IMG/VR virus record: IMGVR_UViG_3300019889_000017
Coordinates: 1-60,897 of that record
Strand: one strand, 5' to 3'
From: a virus
Length of the DNA stretch: 60,897 bases
Every line of letters starts with the position of its first letter. Position 1 is the stretch's first letter. The notes beneath the pieces were generated by a model. It did not search any database and was not told the origin of the DNA. It saw only the letters and a program-made list of their open reading frames with translations. This document shows, one piece after another, positions 15,844 to 22,393 of this stretch. Made by a program: the position numbers and the translations under genes.

Positions 15844-16023
15844 ATGAAGAAGCGAGCGACACCGAAGCCCCTCTCCCCCGCCCAGATCAAGGCACTGACC
15901 AAGCTGGCGGACGGCGGTAGCAGTAACCAGATGCGCCGCGGCACCAACGACGCTCTCCACGACATGGGCCTCATGGAGCGGGGCCAGATCACCGCCGCTG
16001 GCCTCGCAGCCATCAGCCGCTGA
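15844..16023 (+). CDS. Small winged-helix-like protein (leaderless)
   Basis: A 59-residue basic protein (MKKRATPKPLSPAQ...) ends in the pattern HDMGLMERGQITAAGLAAISR, reminiscent of the wing end of small winged-helix proteins. Layout and regulation resemble gene 24841-25050: plus strand, operator promoter, 7-nt gap, then a terminator. A role in regulation is inference only. Confidence 0.65.
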   Translation: MKKRATPKPLSPAQIKALTKLADGGSSNQMRRGTNDALHDMGLMERGQITAAGLAAISR

Positions 16024-16030
16024 ACGAGAC

Positions 16031-16055
16031 AGGCCCCGGGGAAACCCCGGGGCCT
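16031..16055. terminator. Hairpin terminator
   Basis: An 11-bp perfect GC stem (16031-16041/16045-16055) with an AAA loop lies after gene 15844-16023 and before the next promoter. Confidence 0.8.
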
Positions 16056-16060
16056 AGCGG

Positions 16061-16089
16061 TTGACACTTCACAGTCAAGCCTGTAACGT
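16061..16089 (+). promoter_or_regulatory. TTGACA-N17-TAACGT promoter with operator
   Basis: TTGACA (16061-16066) and TAACGT (16084-16089), with the full TTGAC-N8-GTCAA palindrome. The transcript has a 40-nt leader with GAGGAGG before ATG 16129. Confidence 0.9.
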
Positions 16090-16128
16090 CGTATCCGTCA
16101 GCAGGGCCACACCGAGGAGGCACCGATC

Positions 16129-16356
16129 ATGATCGCTCACATCGCCGGTTACCAGATCAACGTCTACGCCGACGCAGATGCACTCCGCACCAACCGTGAG
16201 CCGGTCGAATCGATGCCCTGTGACGCCAAGGTCGGCGGGACCCGGAGCGCGGCGGTTCAGCTCATGTCCCACGGATACCTTCCCACCTCGGGGTTCGACT
16301 TCATACCGTGTGCGGTTCCGAACACCTGGACCATCGAAGTCATCAAGGTCGCCTGA
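16129..16356 (+). CDS. Small hypothetical protein
   Basis: A 75-residue protein starts behind a GAGGAGG ribosome-binding site. It has an alternating hydrophobic pattern typical of a small alpha/beta fold (YQINVYADADALRTN; NTWTIEVIKVA). It is a single plus-strand gene between two terminator-like hairpins and next to the Tas-like locus. Function unknown. Confidence 0.7.
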   Translation: MIAHIAGYQINVYADADALRTNREPVESMPCDAKVGGTRSAAVQLMSHGYLPTSGFDFIPCAVPNTWTIEVIKVA

Positions 16357-16363
16357 CGGACGG

Positions 16364-16393
16364 GGCCCCCGCCCCGGAAGGGGGGAGGGGGCC
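16364..16393. terminator. GC-rich hairpin
   Basis: GGCCCCCGCCCC pairs imperfectly with GGGGGAGGGGGCC around GGAA. It follows the plus-strand gene and abuts the first hairpin of the 16.4-kb cluster. Confidence 0.5.
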
Positions 16394-16394
16394 G

Positions 16395-16644
16395 CCACGG
16401 TGTTCACTTGCTGGGTACCAGAGAAGGTGTTGACCGTGGAGTGTGGCCCCCGAGCTGGGTGGGCCGCCATTGGGTAGCGAGACGAATATGACCCAGCTCG
16501 GGGAGTCTATGAAGTTGAGCCTCCGGTCCGCGGTGGTTCGTGTATGGGTACCGAAGCGACCTTGACCGCGACCCGGAGGGGTGTGAGCCCCGAGCTGGGT
16601 GTGCGGCAAATGGGTATCGAGCGATCGATGACCCCAGCTCGGGG
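16395..16644 (-). ncRNA. Cluster of four TIGR-like hairpins 3' of the Tas-like gene
   Basis: Four hairpins carry the motif at 16412 (TGGGTACCA), 16471 (TGGGTAGCG), 16545 (TGGGTACCG) and 16611 (TGGGTATCG). Stems are CCACGGT (16395-16401/16433-16439), CCCCGAGCTGGGT (16448-16460/16491-16503), a 15-bp imperfect stem (16520-16534/16565-16579), and again CCCCGAGCTGGGT (16588-16600/16631-16644). Loops are 30 nt (31 in the first). Flanks such as gggccgccat/agacgaatatg and gtgcggcaaa/agcgatcgatg are all different. Hairpins 2 and 4 share stems. The last begins 6 nt after the stop codon of the Tas-like gene. Confidence 0.8.
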
Positions 16645-16650
16645 AGTCTC

Positions 16651-17490
16651 CTAGTCGTTCGCAGCGTGCCAGTCCCGGGCCGCGATCCAGAGATCCTTCA
16701 GCACGGTCTTGCTGACGATCCTCAGCGCGTCGGCGTGCTGGTGGCCCGGCCGCCACGGGGCGGTGATCAGCTCCGTCTTACCGGCGCCGTTGCACTGCGG
16801 GCACGGCCGGTCGTGGACCTTCTCCGCGGTCACCGCCCGGCGCTTGTCGTAGACCTCGCGGTACGGGGAGCGAGCCTGCTTGACGCAACTCTCCGAGATC
16901 AGGTAGGCGCGCGTCTTGGCGTCCGTCGACCAGTTCGACTTCTGGCCCTTCCTGCGCCGGGCGGCACCCCGAATGCTGGCATTCTGGGTGTCGAGCTCTA
17001 TTTGACCCGAGATGCCGCCCGGCTGTTCATCCCCGCCGATGCTCCGACCTTGAGCACCGCTAGGTGTATGAACGACGGGGATCGTGTGCAGGCCACTGTA
17101 GGCCCAGAGTTCACTGACGGTGCGCGGCCGGTCGTGGAGGATGTTCCAGTACGGGTCGCCGATGGTGGCCAGTAGGCGCGCCAGCTGCTTCTCCCCGATC
17201 CCGATCTGTTCCTTCTGCCACGGCCCCAGCGGGTGCTTCCGCATCGCTCGCTGAAGGCCGAGGATGACGGCGTGCTCCAGTTTGGCGAGGTTCTCCCCGG
17301 CAACGCGGATGGCCGCGACGTCGGGGTCGTCCGGCGACAGGCCCATCCCCCGCATCTCGTCGTCCGAGTCGACTTCGGACCGGGTGGCCTGCCGGAACCG
17401 GTTGTCCGTGGCCTTGCGTAGCTCCTCCAGACCGTCGAGCTGGGCGGCCAGCAGGAAGATCGCGGTGTTGCCGCGCAACATCTCACTCAT
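16651..17490 (-). CDS. Tas-like (IS110 C-terminal/Nop-type) protein, nuclease-less
   Basis: This 279-residue protein resembles the C-terminal domain of IS110-family transposases: the helix-hairpin block IGIGEKQLARLLATIGDP (96-113) with SELWAYSGL (126-134), then RRRKGQKSNWS and KTRAYLISESCVKQ (178-205) with SPYREVYDKRR (208-218). The N-terminal RuvC-like DEDD domain of a transposase is absent; residues 1-95 are helical. A CPQC pair (230-233) and HQH (250-252) near the end may bind zinc. No HNH or RuvC motif is visible. Hairpin arrays on both sides fit a guide-RNA-binding TasA-type protein. ATG 17490 overlaps the upstream gene by 8 bp. Confidence 0.75.
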   Translation of the reverse strand: MSEMLRGNTAIFLLAAQLDGLEELRKATDNRFRQATRSEVDSDDEMRGMGLSPDDPDVAAIRVAGENLAKLEHAVILGLQRAMRKHPLGPWQKEQIGIGEKQLARLLATIGDPYWNILHDRPRTVSELWAYSGLHTIPVVHTPSGAQGRSIGGDEQPGGISGQIELDTQNASIRGAARRRKGQKSNWSTDAKTRAYLISESCVKQARSPYREVYDKRRAVTAEKVHDRPCPQCNGAGKTELITAPWRPGHQHADALRIVSKTVLKDLWIAARDWHAAND

Positions 17491-18055
17491 CGCACAGCAC
17501 CTCTTCGACCTGCTCATCGGAGAGGTCGGCGACGACCTCGACGTGGTGTTGCTGCATCACCTTGACCAGCTTGCGGTACTTGCGCGCCGTGGTGGCGTTG
17601 GCCTCGGACTGCCGGTCCGACTCGGCCGCGGCGAACTCCAGGTCCGCAATCGTGCACCGCTCGATGTCACGGTACGTCTTGTTGCCCAGCCAGAGGGACA
17701 GCCGGACGCGGTGCTTCCGGAACAACGCGACGCGGGAGTTCCGGACGTTGCCGCCACCGGGGAGGACGCCGGCTGATTGGGCAGCGATGCGGGTTTGGTC
17801 CTCCCCGGTGACGGTGCTTTGACCCGGCTCGATGGTGTCCCTCTGGGTATCGGCTGCCAGTTGATCGGGCCGGGAGTCCTTGCGCGGGACGGTGGCCAGT
17901 TCCCGGCGGACCGTCTCGGTCAGCGCCTGGCGGTAGGCCTCGCTCGTTGCGGCCTTGGGCGTGCGTTCGAAGATCAGGTTGGCCAGGGTGTCCAGGTTCT
18001 CCTCGGTGGTGTCCGTGAGGATCGCCCGGATGTGCTGGCGGAGGTCGAATTTCAT
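17483..18055 (-). CDS. Conserved hypothetical protein between the array and the Tas-like gene
   Basis: A 190-residue protein starts at ATG 18055. The frame stays open upstream through the hairpin array, but the ATG after GGAGAGGAACC is preferred because the upstream part is repeat RNA. It has an N-terminal helical domain (LTDTTEENLDTLANLIFERTPK), a variable linker (100-135) and a basic C-terminal helix bundle (TARKYRKLVKVMQQ). Translation is coupled to the Tas-like gene, so it may be a partner, though it could equally be an ordinary replication-module gene. Confidence 0.7.
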   Translation of the reverse strand: MKFDLRQHIRAILTDTTEENLDTLANLIFERTPKAATSEAYRQALTETVRRELATVPRKDSRPDQLAADTQRDTIEPGQSTVTGEDQTRIAAQSAGVLPGGGNVRNSRVALFRKHRVRLSLWLGNKTYRDIERCTIADLEFAAAESDRQSEANATTARKYRKLVKVMQQHHVEVVADLSDEQVEEVLCDE

Positions 18056-18087
18056 GGGTGTTCGGTTCCTCTCCGTTGGTCCATGGG

Positions 18088-18783
18088 CCGGTACGAATGG
18101 CGACGCTATGGGTATCGTATGGGCTGTGATTCGTACCGGGTCAAGAACAGACGGTGCGCTGCATTTGGGTATCGGCGGTGTATTGACCGTCTGCTCATGA
18201 CCCGGTACGAATGTAGAGTGGTTGGGTATCGGTGGGACTTTGATTCGTACCGGTTCAAGAACAGACGGTGTGCCGAGCTTGGGTATCAGCGAACCTGTGA
18301 CCATCTGCTCATGATCCGGTACGAATGTAGGAAACATGGGTATCGGACCCGCTTTGATTCGTACCGGTTCAAGAACAGACGGTGGGACGACTTTGGATAT
18401 CGGGAGGACTATGACCGTCTGCTCATGACCCGGTACGAATGGTGTCCCCATGGGTATCGGATCCGCTTTGATTCGTACCGGTTCAAGAACAGACGGTGCT
18501 TTGCCTTTGGGTATCGGAGAACCTTTAAACCGTCTGCTCATGACCTGGTACGAATGCGGGGAGCTTGGGTATCGAATCTTCACTGATTCGTACCGGCTCA
18601 TGAGCAGACGGTGCGTTCCTTATGGTTGACGGTGTCACCTTGACCGTCTGCTCATTGACCGATGTGAATGATTGATCCGTGGGTATCGCCGATACAATGA
18701 TTCACACCAGTGAATGAACAGACGGGGTTCCCCGGGGCGGTGATCGAACTCTGGATATCGCCACCATCTTGACCGCCCCGGGG
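18088..18783 (-). repeat. TIGR-like array: 12 tandem hairpins with variable 30-nt loops
   Basis: The loop motif (TGGGTATCG or one to three changes) occurs at 18109, 18166, 18223, 18280, 18337, 18394, 18451, 18508, 18566, 18623, 18680 and 18752, a 57-bp period up to the irregular last unit. Between loops lie 27-nt edges that alternate between ATTCGTACC...CAGACGGT and its near reverse complement ACCGTCTG...GGTACGAAT. Variable flanks (plus strand) include ggcgacgcta/tatgggctgtg, gcgctgcatt/gcggtgtattg, gtagagtggt/gtgggactttg, gtgccgagct/gcgaacctgtg, gtaggaaaca/gacccgctttg, gggacgactt/ggaggactatg, ggtgtcccca/gatccgctttg and gcggggagct/aatcttcactg. The right flank usually ends in TG. Stem mismatches are mostly G-U on the minus strand. 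It begins 7 nt after the stop of gene 18791. Confidence 0.9.
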
Positions 18784-18790
18784 AGGTCGA

Positions 18791-19243
18791 CTACTTCTCG
18801 ACGTGCCTGACAGCGACCCCGAAATGCCTGTATGGCTTCCCGGCGTACGGGCCGGTACGGGCGATCTTCTCGCCGAAGAACTTGACCGCCATACGGTCGC
18901 CGAGCTCGGCGTCCGCGTCCAGCAGCTCCCGCTTCAGCACGGAGCTGTAGCCGATGACACGGTACTTCGTGCCGTCCTTGGTCTGGATCGTGACCGTGGG
19001 AACCATCGGGTTGTCGCCGGGCTTGGCGTAGTCCGACCGGGTCTCGCCCACCTTGATCACCAGGCCGGAGATACCCTCGCCGTGCTCGGTGGGGACCCAG
19101 CCTTCGGAGTCGTCCTCCTCAACCGAGTCCAGCAGGTCATCGAAGTCATCCTCCGAGACTTCCTTGGCGGTGTCCGTCAGGCTTTCGAACAGCTCGTCCG
19201 CCTCGTCCTTGGCGGGGGGAGTCTTACTGGTGCTTCCGGCCAC
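18791..19243 (-). CDS. OB-fold-like protein with acidic N terminus
   Basis: A 150-residue protein has a very acidic N-terminal 50 residues (DDFDDLLDSVEEDDSEGW) and a beta-rich domain (ISGLVIKVGETRSDY, VPTVTIQTKDG, YRVIGYSSVLKREL, MAVKFFGE). Domain order and the GY/AY...L block match the protein at 14808-15200. I infer a single-strand-binding or clamp-like accessory protein. It starts behind GAAGGAGGG and is preceded by a hairpin leader (19286-19333). Confidence 0.7.
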   Translation of the reverse strand: MAGSTSKTPPAKDEADELFESLTDTAKEVSEDDFDDLLDSVEEDDSEGWVPTEHGEGISGLVIKVGETRSDYAKPGDNPMVPTVTIQTKDGTKYRVIGYSSVLKRELLDADAELGDRMAVKFFGEKIARTGPYAGKPYRHFGVAVRHVEK

Positions 19244-19285
19244 GAGGGCCCTCCTTCAGTGAGCTGGCTAGTTAGTTGTCCCGAT

Positions 19286-19333
19286 CCGGCTGGACGGCTT
19301 CCTCAATACGCGTAGGCAGTGCCGTCCAGCCGG
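19286..19333. other. 13-bp hairpin in the leader of gene 18791-19243
   Basis: CCGGCTGGACGGC (19286-19298) pairs perfectly with 19321-19333 around a 22-nt loop that contains CGCGTA. The loop lacks the TGGGTATCG motif. It may be an attenuator or RNA-stability element. Confidence 0.6.
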
Positions 19334-19419
19334 ACCAGTTCGGGTCTCTTAACGCCACCCGCGTAGCGCGTCCGCCTTGAGTTGATCAGACCGGTCTTGG
19401 GCGAACCTCGGACCGCTCG

Positions 19420-19494
19420 CCCCCCGCCGTGGACTCGAACCACGGTGGCCCCTCATACGCCATTCTTGGGGCTGACAACTGCCTATCCAGGGAG
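19420..19494 (-). other. tRNA-like 75-nt segment
   Basis: On the minus strand, CTCCCTG at the 5' end can pair with CGGGGGG at the 3' end (two G-U pairs). A canonical T arm is present (CCGTGG-TTCGAGT-CCACGG), and GGC-AGTTGTCA-GCC resembles a D arm. A T followed by GGC lies where U33 and the anticodon should be, but the anticodon stem does not pair. It could be a decayed or mimic tRNA, or chance. The rest of 19244-19603 holds the hairpin at 19286 and promoter 19559. Confidence 0.3.
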
Positions 19495-19558
19495 CCGGAC
19501 CGACCGCGAAACCGGCCCGGATGCTGGCCCTAAGGGGTCTGTCGAACCAGCGAGTCAT

Positions 19559-19587
19559 ACCTTACAGTGCCGCCGTCAACGTTGCAA
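19559..19587 (-). promoter_or_regulatory. TTGCAA-N17-TAAGGT promoter beside palindromes
   Basis: Minus-strand TTGCAA (19587-19582) and TAAGGT (19564-19559). Immediately upstream are two perfect palindromes: a 14-bp AACGTT-GC-AACGTT and a 16-bp TGACACTT-AAGTGTCA (19591-19606), the second overlapping the stop of the exonuclease gene. It drives the tRNA-like segment and gene 18791-19243. Confidence 0.65.
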
Positions 19588-19603
19588 CGTTGACACTTAA
19601 GTG

Positions 19604-20677
19604 TCACTTCAGCGCCCGGATCGTCATCGCCCGGTAGTGGCTGACCACCGTGCAGGCCTCGGCCACCTCCGGGTAGTCCCGGCGCAGCGCCTCGACGCTG
19701 ATCCGGCTGGACTTGATCTCGGGGTAGCTGACGATCTTCCGCTCGCCCAGGTAACCCGCACCGGCGTCGCCGACCTGCATCCGGAAGTAGTTCTTGATCT
19801 CGTCCAACCTGGCCGAGGCCTTGTCGGCCGCCAGCTTGGCCGTCTTGTAGTCGGCCAGCCACTCCTCCGCATCCTCGGGGAGCTGGATCGACGGGACCAC
19901 GATCGACGGGTGTAGCTGCTTCAGCAGCTCCTCGGTCTTCGGGTGGCGCAGGTTGTGCATCGGCGGTTCGTCGCCGAGCACGTTGACTACCCAGAACCGC
20001 TCAGCCTCGTCGGCCAGCTCCTTGAACCAGGTCTTGTCGAAGAAGGTCTCCACCGTGAAGAACTGGCGCTCGTGCCCCAGCACCAGGCAGCCCAGGTAGC
20101 ACACCGGCAGGCCGATGATGCCCATCTGCCACTGAGCCTGGGCCTGGTAGCTGAGCGGCGCCGAGCCGGTTCCCTGGCCGCCGGGCGTGATCGTGCCGCT
20201 GGCCCAGTGCTCGTCGTCCCCGGAGGTCTTGCACTCGATCAGCGCCCTGGCCTTCCACTGGCGCGGCTTGCAGGCGAACCGGTCCGGCGTCACCCGGAGG
20301 AAGTCGCGCTCACGGTCGGCCCACAGACCGCCCGCGAACCGCGAGACCAGGCCGATCTCCTCTGCTGTCTTCAGAGCCACGACGTCCTCCAGCCGGTGAC
20401 CCCACTCGACGGCCGCCAGGCCGGACAGATCTTTTCCACCACGTTTCTTGGTGTTCCAGACGCTGAACGTGGTGTCGTACTCCGACACGCCCACCAGGGC
20501 GCCGACCTCGGAGCCGCCGATCCCGCCCATCCTGGCTGCGAGCCAGGGCCCGCGACCGGCACACTCGGGGAGGATGACCTCGGCCGGGGAGTTGTCGACG
20601 GTGGCCATCCGGTGCGCCGGGTGCGGGCAGGCGAGACGCCCACCCGACCGGGAGAGATGACGCCGCGCCGCGGTCAC
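19604..20677 (-). CDS. YqaJ-type (lambda exonuclease-like) viral recombinase
   Basis: A 357-residue protein of the PD-(D/E)XK alkaline-exonuclease family. GIGGSEVGALVG (about residues 52-63) is the YqaJ N-terminal signature, and LIECKTS (about 146-152) supplies the E-x-K catalytic pair. A helical C-terminal region follows. It would resect double-stranded ends for annealing. The start is taken as GTG 20677, overlapping the upstream stop (GTGA); an internal ATG at 20608 is possible. No beta-type annealing protein is obvious nearby, though the OB-fold-like proteins could assist. Confidence 0.88.
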   Translation of the reverse strand: MTAARRHLSRSGGRLACPHPAHRMATVDNSPAEVILPECAGRGPWLAARMGGIGGSEVGALVGVSEYDTTFSVWNTKKRGGKDLSGLAAVEWGHRLEDVVALKTAEEIGLVSRFAGGLWADRERDFLRVTPDRFACKPRQWKARALIECKTSGDDEHWASGTITPGGQGTGSAPLSYQAQAQWQMGIIGLPVCYLGCLVLGHERQFFTVETFFDKTWFKELADEAERFWVVNVLGDEPPMHNLRHPKTEELLKQLHPSIVVPSIQLPEDAEEWLADYKTAKLAADKASARLDEIKNYFRMQVGDAGAGYLGERKIVSYPEIKSSRISVEALRRDYPEVAEACTVVSHYRAMTIRALK

Positions 20678-20895
20678 TTGGCCGCCAGCCAATCCGCCAG
20701 TTTGATGTGGAGGTCAGCGATCCTTACGGCACAGAGAGCTACCTGGATGGTGTCCCGGCTATCGTCACCATGCGGGAGAGGCCCTGCAGAAAGGGCTGTT
20801 TCTTCAGCCTTCTTCAGCCACTTCTGAGCAGCCGTCCGATGCCTCTCTTCATTTTTTATTTGGTTAAGCAGTGCGTCGAGTTCATCGCCCATCAT
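20674..20895 (-). CDS. Small helical protein
   Basis: A 73-residue protein behind an AGGAGAAAGGAAG ribosome-binding site. It is helical and charged at the N terminus (LDALLNQIKNEERHRTAAQKWLKKAEE) and ends in an amphipathic helix. Translation is coupled to the exonuclease. Codon use is a little less GC-rich than in neighbours. Function unknown. Confidence 0.7.
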   Translation of the reverse strand: MMGDELDALLNQIKNEERHRTAAQKWLKKAEETALSAGPLPHGDDSRDTIQVALCAVRIADLHIKLADWLAAK

Positions 20896-20925
20896 TTCTT
20901 CCTTTCTCCTGGCAACGGGCCGCGC

Positions 20926-21171
20926 TCACTCAGATTCCCCAGGGAGCTCTGTATTGGTGTAATTCACAGTTTTGGCCATCTTATAGATATCGCTCAGCTC
21001 ATCTATAAGGGACTCCAGCCCGTTCAGGTCGAAAGACCTCGTGTCACCCATCCCGATCAGAATGATCTGCGTGTACGGCTCTGTCTCCTCTTCCACGTAG
21101 TTAATCTTGGCCGCCATATTGCCGACCATTCCGGTGAACTTGAAACCTGCGTGTTCGGTCCTCACGGTCAT
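20926..21171 (-). CDS. Small hypothetical protein
   Basis: An 81-residue acidic protein with a beta-strand pattern (PYTQIILIGMGDTRSFDLN) followed by a helix (LESLIDELSDIYKMAK). It has noticeably lower GC and more AT-ending codons than its neighbours (TATAAG, AATTAC), which hints at a different origin. The start overlaps the upstream stop (ATGA). Confidence 0.7.
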   Translation of the reverse strand: MTVRTEHAGFKFTGMVGNMAAKINYVEEETEPYTQIILIGMGDTRSFDLNGLESLIDELSDIYKMAKTVNYTNTELPGESE

Positions 21172-21524
21172 TCTCCGTAGTAGTCGGTCTCAGGGTCTGT
21201 CCAGGTCGCCAGCATCCTGGCGAGACGGCGCCGCGCGTAGCTGAACGGGCTGACCGAGTCCAGCAGCATCTCGTCCAAGGTCCGCACGTGGCCGGTCTCA
21301 ACCTCCTTGAGCAACCGGCTCAAGGCGTCCGTATCCGGTCGGTGGCGACACGGTGTCATCAGCACCCCAGCACAGCAGCCGAACCAGGGTGCCGCCGGGT
21401 CCTTCCCCCGCTCCGCCTCGCAGCTGGCCAGCGTGCAGCCACATCCCTCACACGGCGCGTCATCACGGATCTGCCGACGTCGCTCGGCGACCGCCTTCCT
21501 CATATCCTCGTCCGCCACGGTCAT
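21168..21524 (-). CDS. Cysteine-rich hypothetical protein
   Basis: A 118-residue protein starts at ATG 21524. The cysteine/histidine pattern CEGCGCTLASC ... WFGCC ... CRHRPD suggests a zinc or iron-sulphur site. The C-terminal half is helical. It belongs to a run of overlapping small genes upstream of the exonuclease. It could be a WhiB-like or zinc-finger regulator, but the spacing does not match WhiB clearly. Confidence 0.65.
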   Translation of the reverse strand: MTVADEDMRKAVAERRRQIRDDAPCEGCGCTLASCEAERGKDPAAPWFGCCAGVLMTPCRHRPDTDALSRLLKEVETGHVRTLDEMLLDSVSPFSYARRRLARMLATWTDPETDYYGE

Positions 21525-21892
21525 CAATCTGCCCTCCCCTCAGGTAGCGGGTCGCCGTAGCCGGACGACCTCAGCAGCCAGACCATGTGGTCCAGCGTGG
21601 TGAACACCGGCCAGATCCCGAGCTGGGCCGGCCCGACGCCGTTGGGCCGGAGCAGGACCAGGGGGAGGTTGTCCCCGGCGTTGCGGACCGCCTGGCGCAG
21701 ATTGGCCATCGGCTCGAACCCTGCTCGGGCCTTGACCTCCCACCCCAGCCCGGGTGTTCCGGTGATGTCGACACCGGACGCCCCGGCGCCGGTCGGCATG
21801 GCGTAGGGCCAGCCGTGCTCGGCCAGGTAGCGCGCGGCCAGCAGCTCCGTCGTCCGGCCGCGGCGCTTCCTCGCCTGAGGGGTGCCGGTCAC
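21524..21892 (-). CDS. VRR-NUC/Holliday-junction-resolvase-like nuclease
   Basis: A 122-residue protein starting at GTG 21892 (GTGA overlap). The pattern GRTTELLAARYLAEHGWPYA, then GVDITGTPGLGWEVKARA, contains the E...D-x(n)-E-x-K core of small PD-(D/E)XK nucleases of the VRR-NUC or Hjc type. The size is right for a single-domain resolvase. It would process recombination intermediates together with the nearby exonuclease. Confidence 0.78.
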   Translation of the reverse strand: MTGTPQARKRRGRTTELLAARYLAEHGWPYAMPTGAGASGVDITGTPGLGWEVKARAGFEPMANLRQAVRNAGDNLPLVLLRPNGVGPAQLGIWPVFTTLDHMVWLLRSSGYGDPLPEGRAD

Positions 21893-22320
21893 CGGTGTTC
21901 CTGACCGGAGCATCCACAGCCCGGGATCTGACACGAGTCCTCTTCCAGGAGCTGATCCAGGGCGTGCCGTTTCTCCGGGATGACCGGGCCGGTGGTGAAC
22001 TTGCCCGGTCCGACGGTCCAGTACGGGCATTCCGGCGCGTGGTTGTCGTCCCGGGGAGAGCGCTCGAAACCACAGAACGCGCAGTCGTTCCGGACCTGCT
22101 GTTGCCCTGCGCCCGGGGCCACGAACTCCAGCCGCTTCCAGATCCGGATCAGGTGCTCCGGCGCCATCTCGATGTGACGGTGCACGTGACCGTGCTCGAA
22201 CACGACGCACACGGTCGAGGCGTACCGCGACAGGTCGCCGTAGCCTCTGGCCGGGAGCGTCTCCTGCACCACGTCGAACTGGAAGTCGCTGAGATCTCCG
22301 ATCGTCATCTGTACCCGCAC
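21889..22320 (-). CDS. Hypothetical protein with zinc-finger-like cysteines
   Basis: A 143-residue protein starts at GTG 22320 behind GGAAGGGG. The N-terminal domain is beta-rich (FEHGHVHRHIEMAPEHLIRIWKR); the second half has CAFCGFERSPRDDNHAPEC and ends in CQIPGCGCSG. Both groups could bind zinc. Promoter 22365-22393 drives it and the genes that follow. Function unknown. Confidence 0.65.
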   Translation of the reverse strand: MRVQMTIGDLSDFQFDVVQETLPARGYGDLSRYASTVCVVFEHGHVHRHIEMAPEHLIRIWKRLEFVAPGAGQQQVRNDCAFCGFERSPRDDNHAPECPYWTVGPGKFTTGPVIPEKRHALDQLLEEDSCQIPGCGCSGQEHR

Positions 22321-22364
22321 GGTGTCGGACCCCTTCCTGTCGGCTTCTCAAGCTTGCCCGTCAT

Positions 22365-22393
22365 ACCTTACCGTCAAGACTGTGAGGTGTCAA
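22365..22393 (-). promoter_or_regulatory. TTGACA-N17-TAAGGT promoter
   Basis: Minus-strand TTGACA (22393-22388) and TAAGGT (22370-22365). It heads the operon running down to the exonuclease at 19604. Confidence 0.85.

Noticed and set aside
16651-17490. Active IS110 insertion sequence
   Set aside because: The RuvC-like DEDD domain is missing, there are no element boundaries, and the gene is translationally coupled within a phage operon.
17777-18586. A 269-codon plus-strand ORF with periodic peptides (RYE..., GYR..., DSYR, KNRR)
   Set aside because: The 57-bp period is a multiple of three, so the hairpin array is open in frame on both strands. The periodicity comes from the RNA edges, and the first half is antisense to a real gene.
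18056-18601. N-terminal extension of gene 17483-18055 through the array
   Set aside because: The frame is open only because of the repeat; the ATG at 18055 with an upstream GGAGAGG is the likely start.
18088-18783. CRISPR array
   Set aside because: The repeats alternate in orientation, the variable segments are 10-11 nt with a conserved centre, and there are no cas genes. This does not fit CRISPR.
19349-19558. 69-codon minus ORF covering the tRNA-like element
   Set aside because: Its ATG would lie directly on the -10 box, and its peptide shows the pattern expected from translating a T-arm sequence.
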